A DNA stretch of 40,333 nucleotides from NCBI RefSeq assembly GCF_000308555.1, contig NZ_BAFY01000217.1, positions 1 to 40,333 on the forward strand, in the 5' to 3' direction. The position numbers and the translations under genes are program-made. Positions 20,701-26,385 of this stretch are shown in pieces. The notes beneath the pieces were generated by a model. It was given only the letters and a program-made list of their open reading frames with translations. It did not search any database and was not told the origin of the DNA. Position 1 is the stretch's first letter, and every line of letters begins with the position of its first letter. Source of the DNA: Nocardia cyriacigeorgica NBRC 100375. Lineage in GTDB: Bacteria; Actinomycetota; Actinomycetes; Mycobacteriales; Mycobacteriaceae.

Positions 20701-23468
20701 CTGCCTACGAAATCCGCCGACACCGCCTCCCGTCCGGCGAACACGTATCGCTCCTCACAGTGAGAGTCCACCTCGACCAAGGCCACGATGTCTCCGCCGC
20801 TGACCTCCAGCGCCTCATCACCAACACCGAATCCGCGGTCGATCACTCCTTCAACACCGCACCCCAACTCCTCGGAGGAGACCGCCTCCTCGTCGATGTC
20901 GAGTTCACCAGCAACCCGGCCGACGCGCATATCCAGGCGAACGCATGCCGAGGATTCGGTGACACCAATAACTGGTCGGTAGACGATGGCCCCGCTCACT
21001 TGACCGACAGCATCCGATCCCATCTCGGTTTGCCCCCGAGTGGCGCGGACAGTGGCTTCACACCAAACGAACTCCGGCAGATCAGCAATGAGATCGCCGA
21101 GGCGAACACCGGAACCCGCTTCGTCAACCCCTCCGTAACCCGGATCGAAGGCCCGGAACGGCTCAGCCCGATCGAGTACCCGAGCTACCAGCACGATGTC
21201 GAGGACGCCCTTCGCGACGGCAACGAGTTCACGATCGGCGCTGATCCACGAACCCATCCGTTCGGCCGGCTCATCAACGACGGAGGACCGGAGGTGCCAG
21301 GCCGCGGAAACAACTGTCTAGATTGCTCGCTCTCAGCGCTTTCGTCGTTCTACGGGAGTCCGCTGGTGTCCGCGCCGCGATATCCAGATGAACTGGACGA
21401 CGGCAGTATTGACGAAGACAGCGGTGAGCTCGACGGGCCCGAACGAGCCGAAGCCTGGCTGGGGAGCCCCTGGATCCAGTTCGACAACAGTATGTCGATT
21501 CCTGAACAGGCAGCCGCGTTGCATGACTATGTGAGGCAGCTGGGCCCTGGAGCGTCCGCCTTGGTCGGCAACTACTGGCCGCCGCCACGAGACGACAACG
21601 GCAACATCATGTGCGACGAGCGTGGAAATCCGCTGGACGGAGGCGGACACGCCTCAGTAATTGTGTACCCACTCGGCGCTGACGGTCCGGTCTGGTGGGA
21701 TCCTCAGGACGGGACAACTTCAGATACTCCGCCGCCTTGGCTCACCGCATCGTGCGAACTCGAATTCATCCCTATTGGCCCCGGAGGTCCATCTAGTGCC
21801 GGAACACCTGGAAACACCGGAACAAGTACAGCAGTATCTGGCACGGGCGCTACGCACAACTCGCCAATTCAAAGTTCACCCGACTCGATTCGGCTGGGTG
21901 TGCCGCCGAGTGCTGACACCGGAGGAACAGGCGAGGGGCAAGGGCCTCGGGCTGGGGAACTACGTGGTCAACCGGCAGACCGGGGTAGTAACAGTGCACC
22001 CGAGTCTCAGCCCCCAGACGATCGGGGAGCGGTACGACGAGGCGATCCGGACTGGAGCCCCAGTGCAGGGACGCCAGGTGTACCCGCCGACATGGCGAGT
22101 CCACATCGACCGGACTCAGGAGACTCACGACGAAATCCGGTACCGGATCCGAGTCGAGTCGCTGACGCAGCCGCCGACCGAGCCTCCGTCAGAACATCAA
22201 CTCACGATCAACAAACACAACTTTCGCCACCACACGGACAGTCCGGGAACCCATCCCGCTTGCACACGGGCGATGGCTTGGGCGCAAGCTCGGAATCGCC
22301 AGAACGGGACCTGGCCCCAGACAGGGAGCGTCGAGTTCTAGCCGGCAGCCGAAACATCGACGACAACACTGAACCACCTATTCGACCCGGCTCGGACGAG
22401 AGCAACGACTCCGGTAGTGCGCAACCCCCAATCAACACACAACAGCATGTGCCGCCTCTCGATGCGGACCGCTATCTGGCCGAACCTCATGTTGCCCAGG
22501 CTCTCGACCACGCCGACAGTATGGGCACAACGGCGACAGTCGATGGTGTCGAGATGCCGGTCAGCGAAGCCGTTCGGCGATTGCTACCGCAACATCCCGG
22601 GCTCGCCCGGCTCATGCAGGAAGCCGACTATCTGGAGAACTCGCTTCTCGCGAGGCCCAGAACGCTCGTCTCCCTGATGAATCACCCAGAGGCCATACCG
22701 GTTCTGGAAGGTGCGGTCGATGAGGTTCGCGACCGTGGACCTGCGGAAATAATCGCCGAGAGCCAGTCCGCCACGGGCCCTGAACCCACCCCGTTGACAC
22801 CAGATCAGAGCGCGATATCGGACGGCCTGCTTGCCGCGACCGAAGCCTTCGAGGACGACGACCTTCGGCAACCAGGATTCGACCGTGATCAGATGAACAA
22901 TCCCGCTTACCTGAGCGCATATCTGGATAGCCAGTACGAAGAATGGCGAAGTACGCAGGATGCCCTTAACGACGTGGTTCGCCAGGTCGCTCAGGAAACC
23001 TCAGGAGATCCAGGGTGGCGGAACGAACCGAAGGACCGTGTGCGGGCCGAGGACAAGATAGCTGGGTACGGAAACGACGCATCGAGGCTGACCGATCTCG
23101 TTGGAGCCAAGATCGTGTTCGATACGGTTGCAGACATATATCGCGCCGCCGAACTCCTGGCAAACGATTCGCGCATACAAATTGTTGATTTCGACGATCG
23201 CTTTGCCGAGCCGGTCGGATCAGGATACCGCGACCTCCAGATGAAGGTCAGGATGCCTAATGGACATATCGCCGAACTTCGTCTTCATCTCAGCCATATC
23301 GACGATGTCGCGAGCTATGAGCACGCACTATATGAAGCGCGCCGGGATTTGAAATCGCTAGCGAGGTCGGAAAGCCGGGACTTCACCCCTGGCGAAGCAG
23401 CATTGATCGCCAGCCTTGAAAGGCGCTCTGTAGAAATGTTTCAGACAGCACTGGAAAGGGGCTTGTGA
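14760..23468 (+). CDS. Giant CpnT-like polymorphic toxin with two Tox-PL domains and a RelA/SpoT-like C-terminus
   Basis: This 2902-codon ORF has the architecture of a secreted polymorphic toxin. Residues 1-290 form a helical CpnT-like/WXG-type N-terminus with a hydrophobic stretch near 105-145. A disordered Pro/Asn/Thr/Ser/Gln linker follows to about 1250. Then come pre-toxin domain 1, Tox-PL 1 (C1500 in NNCLDC, H1611 in GGHSTV, D1628 in WWDPQ), pre-toxin 2, and Tox-PL 2 (C2186, H2297, D2314). The C-terminus is RelA/SpoT-like (DLVGAKI from D2779, SGYRD with Y2823, AELRLH with E2839). Tox-PL domains are papain-fold deamidases or proteases; RelA/SpoT-type warheads make alarmone-like nucleotides. 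GTG 14760 was chosen for GGAGGG at 7 bases; GTG 14745 is also in frame. The frame stays open across two immunity genes (19741-20286, 21796-22341), so the downstream modules may be translated as one protein or be silent orphans. The stop overlaps the next gene. Confidence 0.85.
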   Translation: MGIEIPEALQWAAKYVVGAGDWPEGDETAMRRMADAYTSAATTLDDLGDDAQRQVNQLLAALDGQSADAIEAFWKKLGNDEGALSALTGLLTDQADLVDDGANDIEHTKLMIIAQLVIFAVEMAAALAAMATGVGAPAGAAAGAAARVATQAAIRLTMRQLLQRILTRVVKEAALGALEEGGLDLGIRLIQAAKGDRELSRDDFTAVWQSAAGGAIGGAISGGLGREGGLTNGVGETAGEGLGNAVGNRAKQFATDYATEVASDIGSQAAMAAITGEEFELSADTFTSAAAGAAQNQFDRGGNDSGDNGPDEGPDNDPESGNNDREPQNNDNPDRGENNPSGNSDRGENPPNNTSNQPGQTTPANNAGNGGDQGGNNPGLNNQPGQTTPANANDNSGNGNEPPTHTQPDGDPTNSGSNNNPTGTGENPPANTNPNAADEPGQTAPANADNNTSGNGDEPPARTQPDGDPPNTAGNNNPSQTSPTGDSNTPNSTGNPDAGSNHPPSQQPSGTDSSGDQGSGATNPPADQPRSTAPTADEPGNATSGDNPAGTGSPAQPSSLDLPTQDPSAPQSTHPVQDPNSPGLPPQDTSAGPTQPNQSGIPQQAPTEPGTSTQQNQSPSTGAQPTAPTAPSAPSAPASPGDPSQSRPNSTTAPDSPSATQPSQSAPTAPANQPSRPGDQTQDTPAGSLDLPGQDSPTTSPGQPSPLDLPSQDPAPSQEPTPLDLPRQDPAPTREPTPLDLPDQNPTPGRADDPLNLPDQDGQPTPAPRPLDLPPQDAPAERTPSPLDLPDPNSPTDPDAQSTTGAPLTTAAPANTTAAAATATAPTLDGGAQSNSPSATGTPTPPSTPPASPQSPTPTTQPGPNPQAGGTTSTRPTPSANGPARPTTPRRNDPGTQTNSPTSTGSDTPTSTTPPSPQPADTHATPPPNRPGYDPTIHKYVAHFNDGRPIPRDPFFAGEYNPHIGRYQPTEAEFQTERAQLAANPPAPDAPEHNPPTSDHTRPDPTATNSAEPTRTEIGTSSGPAPSLNDGIPATGAPTNTTPASADLHDFTNLEAHRARTQLPSWWPNPARGQASSSPDPAQSPSPFTPNQQRPTPTFPDARAPESTPPPSHTRNESPSAPTQDRRTWSTPTRPETTATNTTDQRGIPADPHNGLPPHNQPRHDQSRPFIRESTAPAIDSNPGSTPPRRISQNPTTTPQSTTPHDPARAPEQPREDRTPDPGRTPNPNHNSPGQHPHSRHPQHDTPRNQPPRQTPAEQARAAREFFRNQPPVDGRTTAVAATGTRYTGGRPSYDVRRHRLASGEHVSVVTIRVHLIPGTGVTPDDMRRLMARTEQGVDRSLNTAPQLLSHDRLLIDVVFTNDPSDAHLRVDTSHRDQGNRRAWSLRDTEQALTDNIRQHMGLMPTATDADPTLSPDELRQISNDIASANTGPRFTNPADTRIEGPLRLDYIESPQFQADVEDSLRDGNQFTTGADPRTHPYGRLINDGGPDFRGRSNNCLDCAVSALSSFYGSPQVSAPRFPDRLPNGSIDEQGGERHGPQRAARWLGGEWRTYENTNQSIPQQYASLHAYIASLGPGSSALVNSYWPALDDDGNWEFDEHGRPVIDGGHSTVIVFPPGASGPVWWDPQHGTTSDAPPASLYQNACSLIFVPIDANGGPHAGNVGNAGASSGVPGEGAPNGPQVPSTADSVRLGGTGSPDTGGESERPGAGPGELRGQPADRGDHSAFQSGAPDDRGDVRRSDSDRPTSAGLPGVPSDMEGPHRANEGDPRGDRVSNTGRITDDASGGTPGPTAAHDQQTDSQLSHGHPGNSRDVPRSDGMGGSPQPAERDLATDGDIRVLEDASSPATDAQSSQPTPPTEHNNTSGPKPAESPTSSASAEPARPGISHATPAQSTTPATDAPPSRDRAEGRLPDAPGRIERGTHPHQQTPPPQPHTRPLDNSPHRTPADPARAARQHCRNQPPIDGRVTTVPSAHTGRPAYEIRRHRLPSGEHVSLLTVRVHLDQGHDVSAADLQRLITNTESAVDHSFNTAPQLLGGDRLLVDVEFTSNPADAHIQANACRGFGDTNNWSVDDGPAHLTDSIRSHLGLPPSGADSGFTPNELRQISNEIAEANTGTRFVNPSVTRIEGPERLSPIEYPSYQHDVEDALRDGNEFTIGADPRTHPFGRLINDGGPEVPGRGNNCLDCSLSALSSFYGSPLVSAPRYPDELDDGSIDEDSGELDGPERAEAWLGSPWIQFDNSMSIPEQAAALHDYVRQLGPGASALVGNYWPPPRDDNGNIMCDERGNPLDGGGHASVIVYPLGADGPVWWDPQDGTTSDTPPPWLTASCELEFIPIGPGGPSSAGTPGNTGTSTAVSGTGATHNSPIQSSPDSIRLGVPPSADTGGTGEGQGPRAGELRGQPADRGSNSAPESQPPDDRGAVRRGDPDWSPSAGTPGVPADMASPHRPDSGDSRRNPVPDPSRVADAAADRASVRTSTHDQQTQLSPPHGQSGNPSRLHTGDGLGASSESPERDLAPDRERRVLAGSRNIDDNTEPPIRPGSDESNDSGSAQPPINTQQHVPPLDADRYLAEPHVAQALDHADSMGTTATVDGVEMPVSEAVRRLLPQHPGLARLMQEADYLENSLLARPRTLVSLMNHPEAIPVLEGAVDEVRDRGPAEIIAESQSATGPEPTPLTPDQSAISDGLLAATEAFEDDDLRQPGFDRDQMNNPAYLSAYLDSQYEEWRSTQDALNDVVRQVAQETSGDPGWRNEPKDRVRAEDKIAGYGNDASRLTDLVGAKIVFDTVADIYRAAELLANDSRIQIVDFDDRFAEPVGSGYRDLQMKVRMPNGHIAELRLHLSHIDDVASYEHALYEARRDLKSLARSESRDFTPGEAALIASLERRSVEMFQTALERGL
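16436..17129 (+). repeat. Degenerate LDLP-type repeats in the toxin linker
   Basis: The linker carries about eight spaced copies of a motif of form (P/S)LDLPxQDP, from 16436 to 17129. The longest uninterrupted run is between about 16820 and 17130, with roughly 20-residue spacing. An earlier section (about 15830-16190) repeats PGQTxPAN and EPPxxTQPDGDP motifs instead. These low-complexity repeats suggest slippage or unequal recombination in an extended, flexible stalk. A compact conserved-looking insert (GYDPTIHKYVAHFNDGRP onward, about 17551-17690) interrupts the low complexity afterwards. Confidence 0.75.
19731..19735 (+). promoter_or_regulatory. Ribosome-binding site of the first nested immunity gene
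   Basis: GGAGG lies 5 bases before ATG 19741 and inside the toxin reading frame, supporting independent initiation of the nested gene rather than frameshifting from the toxin. Confidence 0.75.
19741..20286 (+). CDS. Immunity protein for Tox-PL 1, nested out of frame inside the toxin gene
   Basis: The 181-residue soluble protein sits entirely within the giant toxin ORF, read in its +1 frame, directly after the Tox-PL 1 domain, where a cognate immunity gene is expected. Its core (LGLGNYVVNRQTGV, then TIGEMYDEAIRTGQP and YPATWRVHIERT) is shared almost unchanged with the second nested gene; the two have exactly the same length. The W..GxGNxxVNRxTG pattern is reminiscent of YrhB/Imm35-type immunity proteins, but that match is tentative. 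The tail (GWAEARSRQNGTWPPTG) recurs in three genes of the island. Across this stretch the toxin frame encodes hydrophilic, Gly/Pro/Asp/Arg-rich sequence that is less conserved between copies than the immunity frame, so I take this as the primary coding frame here. Confidence 0.85.
   Translation: MPETLETPEQVREYLARALRTDRKFRVLPTQYAWVVQGVLTPEERASGQGLGLGNYVVNRQTGVITAHSSLAPQTIGEMYDEAIRTGQPVRGYQVYPATWRVHIERTRETPAEIEYQIQAESLTMPPAEPPVQRLLTINKQTLSYHTDTRATHVTCREAMGWAEARSRQNGTWPPTGTFEF
21783..21787 (+). promoter_or_regulatory. Ribosome-binding site of the second nested immunity gene
   Basis: GGAGG lies 8 bases before GTG 21796 and fixes that GTG as the start, giving the same 181-residue length as the first copy. 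Confidence 0.7.
21796..22341 (+). CDS. Immunity protein for Tox-PL 2, nested out of frame inside the toxin gene
   Basis: This 181-residue paralogue of the product of 19741-20286 keeps its core (ETPEQVQQYLARALRTTRQ at the start, LGLGNYVVNRQTGVVTVHP, TIGERYDEAIRTGAP, YPPTWRVHIDRT) and tail (AQARNRQNGTWPQTG). It lies directly after Tox-PL 2 in the +1 frame of the toxin gene. The divergence from copy 1, mainly in the C-terminal third (KQTLSYHTDT against KHNFRHHTDS), parallels divergence of the two Tox-PL domains and suggests each immunity protein is matched to its own toxin. After it the toxin ORF continues into the RelA/SpoT-like domain. Confidence 0.85.
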   Translation: MPEHLETPEQVQQYLARALRTTRQFKVHPTRFGWVCRRVLTPEEQARGKGLGLGNYVVNRQTGVVTVHPSLSPQTIGERYDEAIRTGAPVQGRQVYPPTWRVHIDRTQETHDEIRYRIRVESLTQPPTEPPSEHQLTINKHNFRHHTDSPGTHPACTRAMAWAQARNRQNGTWPQTGSVEF

Positions 23469-23908
23469 TGGCAACAACCAGACCACGTTTCTTCAGATAC
23501 TTCGCTCGATCGGTCAGACTCGAGAAGACTCCCGACGGGCGCGATGTCGGTATCATACTGAACAATCGGACCGGCCGATTCGAGGAAGCCCCATTCGAAA
23601 TTGTCGAGGCGATTCTGGGCGCGCGAACTGAAAGCGATATTTCGGTCTTGCGTTCCGAGGACGATTTCATACGAGCGACCGAGGAAGCACGTCGCGACTA
23701 TCTGCGAGGCGAGGGGCCGATATTCGCCCTGTACGATACGATCGGCGCAATTTTTGCTCGACGGCGCGAGGAACAGCGAAAACTCTCTCCCGAGGAGCTT
23801 GCGCTGATCAAAACTCTCTACAAACGCACATTCAAGATGTGGGAGGATGAGTTCGCGAGACGGGATTCCGGTCAGCCACCCTCATTCAGCTATAGGTCAA
23901 CACTTTGA
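23468..23908 (+). CDS. Putative immunity protein for the RelA/SpoT-like toxin domain
   Basis: The 146-residue protein begins at an ATG that overlaps the toxin stop by one base (TGATG), with AAGGGG 7 bases upstream, so translation is coupled to the toxin. It has no family I recognise: a short basic start (RFFRYFARSVRLEK), a (D)GRDVGIILNNRTGRFE segment, then mostly helical charged sequence (RSEDDFIRATEEARRDYL, RKLSPEELALIKTLYKRTF). Its position and coupling argue for immunity to the adjacent C-terminal toxin domain. A close paralogue is encoded at 27661-28113. GTG 23465 is an alternative start. Confidence 0.75.
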   Translation: MATTRPRFFRYFARSVRLEKTPDGRDVGIILNNRTGRFEEAPFEIVEAILGARTESDISVLRSEDDFIRATEEARRDYLRGEGPIFALYDTIGAIFARRREEQRKLSPEELALIKTLYKRTFKMWEDEFARRDSGQPPSFSYRSTL

Positions 23909-24172
23909 CCGGGAAGAGACCGGCGAAGGAGTAGCACATGCCCGAGCAAGTCTCGTACTTTGCCCGGCGCAATGCCTCGGGCCGAATCGAAATCATCCGT
24001 CACCTCCCCAGTGGCCGCACCGAATCCTTCGGCACCACCGGTACTTGGCAACCCGTAGAACTACCCGCATCCACCGACTATCCGGCCGCAAGACCGATCG
24101 CGGCCGAGAACGCTGCGCTCAAGATCTACCAACGGCGGGAGCGGGGCGTTGTCCCGAAGGTGGAGGGAGTCC
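23489..24172 (+). repeat. Direct repeat copy A (RelA/SpoT immunity plus companion gene)
   Basis: About 680 bases here recur at 27691-28364 with obvious nucleotide similarity through both genes and the short spacer. Shared blocks include GRDVGI(I/V)LNNRTGRFEEA and RSEDDFIRATEEARRDYLRGEG in the first gene and SGRTE/GTW(Q/E)PVELP in the second. Copy A has the intact companion gene. Confidence 0.85.
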
Positions 24173-24249
24173 GCCATGCGAGGGCTTGGGCAGAAGCGTG
24201 CAGTCGCCAACCCGGGATATGGTGCCAGAACGGCACTTTCGAGTCCTAG
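23938..24249 (+). CDS. Small chimeric protein with a Tox-PL-immunity tail
   Basis: The 103-residue protein has an ATG at 23938 with AAGGAG 6 bases upstream. The first 80 residues (GRIEIIRHLPSGRTESFGTT, TGTWQPVELP, then AAENAALKIYQRRE) are of a type I do not recognise and recur in decayed form at 28132. The last 22 residues (ARAWAEACSRQPGIWCQNGT onward) clearly match the tails of the two nested Tox-PL immunity proteins. It therefore looks like a recombinant between an unrelated small gene and the end of a third Tox-PL immunity gene, which fits the pre-toxin remnant just downstream. Confidence 0.65.
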   Translation: MPEQVSYFARRNASGRIEIIRHLPSGRTESFGTTGTWQPVELPASTDYPAARPIAAENAALKIYQRRERGVVPKVEGVRHARAWAEACSRQPGIWCQNGTFES

Positions 24250-24373
24250 ATGGCCTTTGTGAGCAAGGAACCGACACCAACTAGCGAAGCGCCGGACCGA
24301 GGCATCGGGTCTACGATGCATCCAAACGGCATTGACAGCCGTGGCAGACGCTGGTGCACGGGACAGGGATTCG

Positions 24374-24540
24374 TCTCCTCGGCGGAGACCGCCTTCTCGT
24401 CGATGTCGAGTTCACAAGCAACCCGGCCGACGCGCATATCCAGGCTGGTACTCGCCGAGGCATCGGCGATCTCGCCAACTGGTCGGTCGACAGCAGCCCG
24501 GCGCACCTCACCGACAACCTCCGGCTGCATCTCGGCTTCA
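24374..24540 (+). pseudogene. Remnant of a third pre-toxin domain
   Basis: In one frame this segment reads GDRLLVDVEFTSNPADAHIQ, then ANWSVDSSPAHLTDNLRLHL, nearly identical to the middle of pre-toxin 2 (about 20870-21030). Neither the beginning of that domain nor the DELRQISN block and Tox-PL that should follow is present; similarity ends near 24545. The 394-base space between genes at 24250-24643 is therefore a scar of a third cassette and holds no other gene I can support. Confidence 0.8.
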
Positions 24541-24643
24541 CTCAACAGCCGTGGCGCAGCTGTGCGGATCCTTGTACCCGGAAGCCCGGGTCCGAACGGC
24601 GACGCTTAGCGTGGACCCCAACTGATTGGAAGAACTTCAAACC

Positions 24644-25045
24644 ATGAAAGTTTTACCCGATTTCACCGAGGTCGTTGCCCAGCTCGACGACGCGGACGAT
24701 GAGCCCCCGTTCGAGCAAGTGTCCGTGCGAGAGCGGCTGGGCAGGCTGGACGAAGGGCTTCGTGCGGCCCTGGCCACCTACTTGAACGAGTCCAGTGCCC
24801 TGTGGGTCACCGCGTCGATCGACGACCCCTTGGACCCGGCCGAGAAGCGAGTGGTCTCGATCGGGTACTCGACCGATGGTGCGTGGGCGTGGCCCTCGTA
24901 CTGGGGTTACCTTGTCCGGCAGTACGGGGTGGAGGTGCCGGCCGAGTTCATTGCTCATGCTCGGGAAAGGGACTTTGCTCCTGCGGTTCTCGACCGAGAG
25001 GCGTTGCGGGCTGCGGAGCGCGAGTTCGAGAATTTGCTGGGCTGA
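24644..25045 (+). CDS. Hypothetical protein, possible immunity protein
   Basis: The 133-residue acidic, soluble protein starts at ATG 24644 with GGAAGA about 8 bases upstream; a TTG at 24626 would add six residues. I do not recognise a family. The centre (RVVSIGYSTDGAWAWPSYWG) is aromatic-rich, and the ends are helical (AEFIAHARERDFAP, REALRAAEREFENLLG). It lies 28 bases before the TNT toxin gene on the same strand, within a run of immunity-type genes, so an immunity or antitoxin role is plausible but unproven. Confidence 0.6.
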   Translation: MKVLPDFTEVVAQLDDADDEPPFEQVSVRERLGRLDEGLRAALATYLNESSALWVTASIDDPLDPAEKRVVSIGYSTDGAWAWPSYWGYLVRQYGVEVPAEFIAHARERDFAPAVLDREALRAAEREFENLLG

Positions 25046-25073
25046 GTCGACCGAGCTGAGGAGAGGGCAGGAC

Positions 25074-25826
25074 GTGGATTACAACGAGCTCGGGATGATC
25101 CTGCACGGGCTGAAGGTACCGGATTCGATTTATTCGATCGGGCGACTGGCCGACGATCATTATTGCCTTGTGCCCGGGAAGGACGAGGGCACCTTCGAGG
25201 TCTTTTGGTACGAGCGCGGCGGGCGGCACGACCGTTGTGTGTATACCCGGCAGGATGCTGCCTGCTGGGGGATGCTCGGCATGATCGGTGGCGGGCTCGA
25301 CGGGTCGCAGCCGCTGGCTCCTGGTCGAGGGACCGCGGGTGCGCTCGGCGGGGCGCCGATTTCGCACCCGGCGGTGCAGGCGTTGCTGCATGACGATGCC
25401 GGCGGTGTGTTCGGCGAACTCACCGAAGACGCTTGGGTTGAACGCTTTGTTGTGCAGGAGGATCGAACCCTCCCAATGGGCGAACGCCGACTGATCTGGC
25501 CGGATCCGAAACAACATCCGGATGGTTTTGCCGACCCGACCGGCCGCGCGCCGATACGTATCGCACCGGGCCGGATTCTGGACTCATTCGGCTCGACCTA
25601 CACGCGCCTCATGTACGACATGGGCACACCATTCGTCGAACGCTCGCTGCCGATCGACTATGCGCACTCGGGTTATCGCCGCTGGCGGGTGATCAGCGAA
25701 ATGCCGGTGTGGGCGGGCCCGGTCGCACCCTGGTTCGGGCAGCGAGGCGGCGGAACCCAGTACTTCACCGTCATGCCCGTCGTCGACCTGGTGGGCTCCA
25801 AATTCATCGAGGAGATCTCGTCGTGA
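25074..25826 (+). CDS. TNT-domain NAD+ glycohydrolase toxin with N-terminal immunity-like domain
   Basis: The 250-residue protein ends in a TNT (tuberculosis necrotizing toxin) domain: HPDGFADPTGRAPIRIAPGR, a DSFGS turn, MGTPFVERSLP, and finally VAPWFGQRGGGTQYF, the block holding the glutamine that is catalytic in CpnT. TNT domains hydrolyse NAD+. The first 85 residues (LVPGKDEGTFEVFWYERGG, then DAACWGMLGMIGG) resemble the product of the next gene (DVFYYERGCR, AALRLLGGRM), so the toxin seems fused to an immunity-type domain. No signal peptide, WXG or other export domain is seen. GTG 25074 follows GAGAGGGCAGG. The stop overlaps the next GTG by four bases, indicating coupling. It could be an orphan cassette once fused to a CpnT-like stem. 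Confidence 0.88.
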   Translation: MDYNELGMILHGLKVPDSIYSIGRLADDHYCLVPGKDEGTFEVFWYERGGRHDRCVYTRQDAACWGMLGMIGGGLDGSQPLAPGRGTAGALGGAPISHPAVQALLHDDAGGVFGELTEDAWVERFVVQEDRTLPMGERRLIWPDPKQHPDGFADPTGRAPIRIAPGRILDSFGSTYTRLMYDMGTPFVERSLPIDYAHSGYRRWRVISEMPVWAGPVAPWFGQRGGGTQYFTVMPVVDLVGSKFIEEISS

Positions 25827-26089
25827 CCGGAAGTGGACTCCTCCCCCAGGACCCGACCAGCCAGCTGGCGCGTTTCTCCAAAGTCGCCACCCCGAGTTCG
25901 CTGGTGTCGGAAGGCAGATTGCGCGAACAAGCCTGGTGCATAATCGAAGCCGAGGACGGCTGGTGGGACGTCTTCTACTACGAACGCGGCTGCCGAACCC
26001 ACAACCTCGGCCGCGCCAACTCCCGCCTCGCCGCCCTCCGCCTGCTCGGCGGACGCATGCTGGTCATCGACATCCTGAACCGGAGCTGA
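25823..26089 (+). CDS. Probable immunity protein for the TNT toxin
   Basis: The 88-residue protein starts at GTG 25823, overlapping the TNT stop by four bases (GTGA). Its core EAEDGWWDVFYYERGCR followed by SRLAALRLLGGRM matches the N-terminal domain of the toxin. The role as the immunity factor, equivalent to IFT of the CpnT system, is inferred from position and coupling; I cannot confirm sequence homology to IFT by eye. Confidence 0.75.
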   Translation: MTGSGLLPQDPTSQLARFSKVATPSSLVSEGRLREQAWCIIEAEDGWWDVFYYERGCRTHNLGRANSRLAALRLLGGRMLVIDILNRS

Positions 26090-26091
26090 GC

Positions 26092-26385
26092 TTGGCAGTA
26101 GGCAATAAGAGGCTGGCCGAGATCATCCAGCACCTGAGATCCGGCGATTCAGACACGATAGACAACGCATGTGGCGTCGTGACCGATCTCGTCCGAGCCT
26201 TCGATGTTCAGGAAGTGCACGCGATTTCGATTGCGCTCGCGAATATGGCCGCAAACGAAAGGGATAAATGTCTACGTGAGAACGAGCTTCATGCACTAGT
26301 CGAGTTGAGCGACTCGGAGTATTTCGATCCCAATTTACTCGGCGCTCTGACCGCGATCGACAGAAGCTCCCTTGCTGGATCATAA
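26092..26385 (+). CDS. Small helical protein, possible immunity protein, perhaps C-terminally frameshifted
   Basis: The 97-residue, mostly helical protein starts at TTG 26092 with GGAG 6 bases upstream, two bases after the preceding stop. Sequence such as EIIQHLRSGDSDTIDNACG and HAISIALANMAANERDKCL suggests a HEAT-like bundle, common among immunity proteins, but I recognise no family. After its stop another frame stays open to 26519 and reads coherent helical sequence (VVANEIEVPEIILANRNQWA, EEVDEILREIAHMRE). This could be the original C-terminus after a one-base frameshift. Confidence 0.6.
   Translation: MAVGNKRLAEIIQHLRSGDSDTIDNACGVVTDLVRAFDVQEVHAISIALANMAANERDKCLRENELHALVELSDSEYFDPNLLGALTAIDRSSLAGS

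Larger units (their letters stand above)
20598..22341 (+). repeat. Tandem cassette copy 2: pre-toxin, Tox-PL, overprinted immunity gene
   Basis: This is the second copy of the unit at 18516-20286, in the same toxin frame and with the same relative frame for the nested immunity gene. It is separated from copy 1 by about 310 bases of low-complexity linker. Catalytic Cys, His and Asp of Tox-PL are kept in both. Confidence 0.85.
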
